The position numbers and the translations under genes were made by a program. Below the pieces are notes generated by a model. The model ran no database searches, had not been told where the DNA came from, and saw only the letters and a program-made list of their open reading frames with translations. From Chara braunii (taxonomy: Eukaryota; Streptophyta; Charophyceae; Charales; Characeae), in the NCBI GenBank assembly GCA_003427395.1, contig BFEA01000819.1, forward strand, positions 321,455 to 355,826: DNA of 34,372 nt. The letters are read 5' to 3'. This document shows, in pieces, positions 30,047 through 34,372 of this stretch. Each line of letters starts with the position of its first letter. Within the stretch, counting starts at the first letter, position 1.

Positions 30047-30251
30047 GTTAAACCACCAGCACACCAGGGGTGCGAGACGCTGTACTGTGCACCAAGCTTT
30101 TCCGAACTGCCAGTGGCGCACGTTTTTTCTGTTTTGGCTGGTGCCTCCAGGCATTGTGGTCCAGAACGCCCGAGGCGAGAATTTTTTGGAGTAGGCCACG
30201 AGCAAATCTCTAGAAGGCTGGGGCCCTGTATTGGCGGCTTAATTCAGAATC
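30047..30251. other. Dispersed-repeat copy
   Basis: 30165-30245 matches the reverse complement of 11595-11680 (blocks TTTTTTGGAGTAGG and AAGGCTGGGGCC). Both copies are diverged. Confidence 0.55.
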
Positions 30252-31180
30252 ATCGCTTAGTCACATCTTGGCAGGTGTAGGATTTATGGCATCCCCCCCT
30301 TTGGGTGCACGGTCCCACTTTTTACCAGTAGCACTTTCACCCATCCCACTTTTACCCGGACTCCTCATTTCCAGCCGTAAATTATCCAGATCAATGGCTG
30401 GAAAAGAACAATCCAGGTGAGGTCCCTTGGTTACACCCTGGCAGGTCTAGGGTTTATGACATCCCCTCCTGGGGCAAGATCCCACTTCTTACCCGTGGCA
30501 CTTTTACCCATCCCAGTTTTACCCAAATTCCTCATTTCCAGCCGTAAATTACCCAGATCAATGGCTCCAGGTGAGGTGCTTCTGTTGCATCCTGGCAGGT
30601 CTAGGGTTTACGTCACCCCCTCCTGGGGCAAGGTCCCACTTCTTACCCGTACCACTTTTACCCATCACACTTTTTACCAGGGTTCCTCCTCATTTCCGGC
30701 TGTAAACTCCCCAGATCGATGGCTGGAAAAGAACAATCCAGGTGAGGTCCCTTAGTTACAAACTGGCAGGTCTAGGATTTATGGCACATCCCCTCCTGGG
30801 GCCCCCACTTCTTACCCGTAGCACTTTTACCCATCCCAGTTTTACCCAGATTCCTCATATCCAGCCGTAAATTACCCAGATCAATGGCTGGAAAAAAAAA
30901 AGAACAATGCGGGCGAGGTCCCTTGGTAACATCCTAGCAGGTCTGGGGTTTATGGCACCCCTCCTGGTGCTTAAGGTCCCAGTTCTTACCTTACCCATCC
31001 CACTTTTACCCAGGCTCCTCATTTCCCGCCGTAAATTACCCAGATCACTGGCTGTGAAAAAAAGAACTTTACCAGGTGAGGGGGGGGTGCTCACCCCTGG
31101 GGCAAGGTCCCCCTTTTTACCCGGATTCTTCCTTTCCGACCCAAGATTACCCAGATCAATGGCTAGAAAAGAACAATCTG
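30252..31180 (+). repeat. Tandem array, six units mostly of 158-167 bp
   Basis: The landmark CCAGATCAATGGCT or a close variant occurs at about 30386, 30553, 30711, 30878, 31039 and 31151. The spacings are 167, 158, 167, 161 and 112. Each unit also has CTGGCAGGTCTAGG, a TTTACCCATCCCA block and CCGTAAATTACCCAG. The last unit is truncated and others have small deletions. The unit length is satellite-like. Frames within it are repeat-derived. Confidence 0.9.
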
Positions 31181-31892
31181 CGCAAGGGGGACCACGGCCC
31201 TGACCCTGTTTGCATGTTATGCTCCTCAAGCCTAAGGTAACAATAACATCCACACTTGACAGCAACTAGTCCTTAGGACGGCATACTCTCACACCTGCAT
31301 TTTCGGAGATCTATCCCGATAATCACAACGACCATAGTCTGTCGAAAAAGCACAAGTGTATGGCCTTCCATAAACCAAATAGGCGTTATCTTGAGCTCCA
31401 AGGGTGAGTATCCGAGAAGATCGATGGACTTGCGAAACCACCACGCATGGACACTGGATGTTTCAGACAGGCTCTGCATGCCCACACCTGAGCTGCAGAT
31501 TCTGCACCGAAGGGTGGTCTGAGATTTTCTTTTCTCTCTTATGAGTCTTATCTCTTCAGAATTCTCCTTATTATCTTGATTCTGGCTTCACGTTCTGAAA
31601 TAAGCGCCCCGCCAGAAGTCGTTTGTAAATTTGAACTGAAATTTGGAATGACGTTGACAACATTTGCTTCCAAATTTCCCCCAGATCTTTCATCATTTTT
31701 ATTTTTATTTTTCCCCCAGAATTTATGACTCTTTTTACAAATGTGAAATCTGATATATATACATTAGTAACAAAAATATAATAACGCATAAGTGCATTGA
31801 ATTTAGTCCAGCTGGTTCGAAATGTCCGAATTCTGGACTCCAAACCGCTGCGACCGGGCTCCGGATCTGCCAGACAGTAGCCATTCCAATTT
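31181..31892. other. Unassigned intergenic DNA
   Basis: AT-rich in its second half (31680-31800). No gene is recognised. The 116-codon minus frame at 31571-31921 overlaps the SINE start and has no known motif. Confidence 0.5.
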
Positions 31893-32255
31893 CTCCTGCG
31901 GCCAGTTGGTTGAGCATGCACGTGGTATTCAGGAGGTCATGGGTTCAATATCCCCCACGGGGCCACATGAGGCAGGCTTGGTGTTTACCAGCTGAGATAG
32001 TTGGCTAGTCCCCCCGGCCGGCTTGGCAGGAGCAGGGCTTTCGCCGGGATGAGTCACGCTGTCCCGATACGAGCCTTTGAAGGCTTCACCCTTGCTCCTG
32101 CCATCCCTCCCTGCGGGTTTGGAGCCTAGGTACTACTCCCTGCATAGAGTTGAGCGGATAGACATAGGCTGCTGTTCCTGACATAGATAGGTACGTAATA
32201 GTGGGAGGATACTGAGTGAAGAATATGGCTTAGTAATAAAAATAAAAATAAAAAC
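31893..32255 (+). mobile_element. tRNA-derived SINE, copy 2
   Basis: The tRNA-like head is shortened at its 5' end: GGCCAGTTGGTTGAGCATGC, then ATTCAGGAGGTCATGGGTTC matching copy 1 exactly. The B box is damaged (GGTTCAATATCC). The body shares CCAGCTGAGATAGTTGG, the CCCCCCGG block, CTTGG and CTAGGTACTACTC with copy 1, but has an extra CTTTCGCCGGGATGAG segment. It ends in an A-rich tail of TAAAAA-type repeats (32231-32255). Confidence 0.85.
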
Positions 32256-32268
32256 CAGCTTTGAGTTT

Positions 32269-32370
32269 GTCCTTCCTACTCTTCGAGACATACATTGATC
32301 TCGGAAGTTGGAACTATACAGACAAGATTAGCATGGGGCCTGAGGAACAGTGGCAAATGGTCCAATTTTT
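32269..32370 (+). pseudogene. Diverged U6 snRNA-like sequence
   Basis: It aligns with U6 from a GTCCTTC start through CTTCGAGACATAC, GTTGGAACTATACAGA, CAAGATTAGCATGG to CAAATGGTCCAATTTTT. The AGC triad is intact. The ACAGAG box reads ACAGAC, and the segment corresponding to CCCCTGCGCAAGGATGACAC is largely altered. The 3' T run is like a Pol III terminator, so this copy may derive from genomic U6 DNA rather than a poly-A retrocopy. No upstream element or TATA box was seen. Confidence 0.72.
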
Positions 32371-32532
32371 CAAAAGGAAAAAAAACAGAGAAACAAACAG
32401 CTTCAGAATGTGTTAAAAAGTAAATAAAAACTTAAAAAGTTAATAAAAACACAGTTTGAAAAACAGACGGTGCCATTAAAGGGGAGAAGAAATGTCTGGA
32501 CACAGTCCCAAGGAAAGAACTCACAATCCAAA
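32371..32532. other. A-rich unassigned DNA
   Basis: AAAAAGTAAATAAAAAC-like repeats lie at about 32414-32450. No gene is seen. Confidence 0.5.
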
Positions 32533-32540
32533 CAGGGAAG

Positions 32541-32763
32541 ACAGAAGTGGTTAACGGGGACCGCATTTCCGAAATTGGAATGCTGTTTTATTTTTATTTT
32601 TTAAGTATTTTTTCCCCGTCTTTTTTTTGGTAAGTAGTTAGTATGATCTCCGCTCTATGAATTTGAATTGGTGGCAAGTTTGGTTAAAATGACCCCTTGG
32701 GGGGTTTTGTTATAAATGACATGAGAATTTGTTTGAAAATTGAGGCCTCTGTTAACCGCCTCT
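32541..32763. mobile_element. MITE copy 3
   Basis: This 223-bp element lies between 8-bp direct repeats CAGGGAAG (32533-32540 and 32764-32771). The left end is ACAGAAGTGGTTAACGGGG. The right end reversed is AGAGGCGGTTAACAGAGG. Internal blocks GGTTAAAATGACCCCTTGG and TTATAAATGA match copy 1. The interior is T-rich. Confidence 0.82.
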
Positions 32764-32771
32764 CAGGGAAG

Positions 32772-33081
32772 GAAGAAGTTCCGAAGGACTGCCTTTGTAC
32801 CTGCCAGGTGGATGAATGGAACAGAAATGCATTCCTACGAATCAACAGATCAAGCGTTCAAAGCTCAAATTTCAAATCCTACGTAAGCCCGTGTAACACA
32901 CAGGAATGTTAGGGGCACAGCTTCCCTTTAGTGAACTTTTAACTTTTAGTCAAAATGAAGAAATGCAAGGAAGGAGGCCCACTTACATTAAAATCATCGA
33001 AACGATGTCAGGTGTGACGGGAACACATGGTGGCTTGAGCTTCAAGACCTGGTCATAGTAAAACAGATACATATCAGTGAC

Positions 33082-33084
<3 letters not shown>
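32772..33084. other. Unassigned intergenic DNA
   Basis: No gene, RNA or repeat is recognised. Confidence 0.5.

Positions 33085-33150
<66 letters not shown>
33085..33150. repeat. (GA)n microsatellite
   Basis: An AG/GA run of 66 bases. Confidence 0.97.
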
Positions 33151-33153
<3 letters not shown>

Positions 33154-34302
33154 TGTCTGTGTGCATAAAACCGAAGTGGATTTTGAAAGCCTTTGAGATT
33201 GTTGGCAGCCGTGCTAGTATGTAAAACTGTTCCAACCATTTCATTCAGGAGAGTTGATATGACAGGCATTGCTCGCGTTGAGCAGCTCCATGAATGAGCT
33301 TTTGACCATTGAATCTCAAAGCAGATGTGGTCATGAAATGAGAGAGGGGAAATTCCAAATTCCTACATTGATGACCGTCAACGACTTCAATTATCTACTG
33401 CACTATGTAGCATCCTGAAACCTCTACTCGGGCCCTGTTTTGGGGCCCGACGGTTGTTCCGGGCCCCCAGGCCATGCACCCATTTTTGGTGAGCGACCTG
33501 GTGGCCCACGGCCATATTCCAGGCCAGGCACACACTTGGTTCCATGCGTGCTCTCCTTTACTCAGCATTTATTATTTTTGCTGGGTTTTGTCTGGACTAT
33601 TTTTGTCTGTTTCAGATGTGTCGGTTCGGACTTTTCCCTTTGTCCGAACAGGCAGGCAGATGCCTGTTCCGACCAGTGGATTTCAGTTTCGGCAATTGTA
33701 GGCCAGGTTCAGATTTGTCCGTATGTGGGACTGGACCAGGCATTCGTCTGTTTGTGCCTGGCCCAGTCCTCGGGACCCTGCTGCATCAGCAGGGTTCCCT
33801 GGGCGTCCGGTAGGGACCCAGGCAGGCCGTTCTTGGCCAGGATCATAGGACCGGGACTTGGGCCTGCGATCAGAGCCATCGATCGGAACGGTCCTGATTG
33901 CAGACCGAGGACTGCTCAGCCAGGCCCAGCGGTATATAACTGCGCCAGTCCTCCTCAGTTGGGCGTCACACAGCTGGTTCAGCGCCAGTTTGGGAAGAGC
34001 TGCGATAGAGAAGCGCTGGAGGAGTAGAGGAATACGCTGGAGTGGAGAGGTTTGGCGGAGTCCATGTTCACGAGGAGGAGAGAGACTCGCCTGGGCGCCA
34101 TAGCTGGGACTCCACACCAGTCATGGGACCGCCTTCAGCAGCGACCTGCATCAGGAGTCATCACCTTCGCTGGCCAGTATTTGTGGCATCATCTTCAGAA
34201 GCGCGTGAGAGAGGAGAGTTCTTCTTCTCCTTCTTCTCCTGACTTTTCTCTGCTGATCCATAGCCACTATTCTTCTTCAACTCCTCCCTCTTTTCTTCTT
34301 CC

Positions 34303-34303
<1 letters not shown>
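33151..34303. other. Unassigned GC-rich DNA with a TATA-like motif
   Basis: The stretch 33430-33900 is rich in GGCC and CCAGGCC words. A 195-codon plus frame (33440-34027) crosses it, but its translation shows no family motif. GGTATATAACTGCG at about 33930 resembles a TATA box, with CTCCTCAGTTGG about 30 bases on as a possible initiator. This could be a promoter or an LTR fragment, and neither is established. Confidence 0.35.
33932..33938 (+). promoter_or_regulatory. Possible TATA box
   Basis: TATATAA lies in a GC-rich setting. No gene is recognised downstream within the window, so this is only a candidate. Confidence 0.25.

Positions 34304-34372
<69 letters not shown>
34304..34372. repeat. 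(GA)n microsatellite at the window end
   Basis: An AG/GA run of 69 bases reaches the window edge; its full length is not visible. Confidence 0.97.

Noticed and set aside
30252-31180. CRISPR-like array
   Set aside because: Units are head-to-tail and similar along their whole length, with no short repeat plus unique spacer pattern; the context is eukaryotic.
33440-34027. 195-codon open frame downstream of a GA tract
   Set aside because: It has no domain or compositional support for coding. The region is rich in GGCC words that keep frames open by chance. The TATA-like motif lies within it rather than upstream.

Overview
This window looks like intergenic DNA from a large, repeat-rich plant-type nuclear genome, either a land plant or a streptophyte alga of the Chara type. 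That is inferred from the plant-like Ty3/gypsy chromoviruses, initiator-Met primer sites, U2/U6 snRNA-derived copies, tRNA-derived SINEs and long GA, poly-A and poly-T tracts; no organism-specific marker was seen. I found no host protein-coding gene that I would defend. Nearly all recognisable coding sequence is decayed retrotransposon.

Layout. 1-1426: GA microsatellite and unassigned DNA. 1427-9702: chromovirus A on the minus strand, with two ~1.0 kb LTRs, a primer-binding site and broken gag, protease, RT, RNase H and integrase-chromodomain regions. A 252-bp non-autonomous DNA element (MITE) interrupts its integrase. 9703-16235: short repeats, a 55-N gap between CA and GA tracts, a second copy of the MITE, a degenerate GTGGCGCT array and a U6 snRNA retrocopy with poly-A and target-site duplication. 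16236-16566: tRNA-derived SINE. 16994-26782: related chromovirus B on the plus strand, inserted in a CT-rich tandem repeat. It carries a different 427-bp inverted-repeat element in its leader and has internal duplications. 26783-29431: short duplications, then a fold-back cluster of ~85-bp units. 29818-30046: U2 snRNA retrocopy with poly-A. 30252-31180: six tandem units of mostly 158-167 bp. 31893-32255: second SINE copy. 32269-32370: diverged U6-like sequence. 32541-32763: third MITE copy. 33085-34372: GA tract, unassigned DNA with a TATA-like motif, and a terminal GA tract.

How the parts relate. A and B are sister families: both LTRs start TGCGAGG, they share U5 and leader sequence, and their proteins are alike. 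Each encodes a chromodomain that contains an AT-hook-like GRGRPPKP loop. Both are dead through nonsense codons (mostly at Gln or Trp positions), frameshifts and insertions. The U6 and U2 poly-A copies imply LINE-type reverse transcriptase acting in trans. The most novel-looking items are the 8-9-bp-TSD MITE family, the fold-back cluster, the AT-hook/chromodomain combination and the SINE family. I found no CRISPR, operon or defence-type system.
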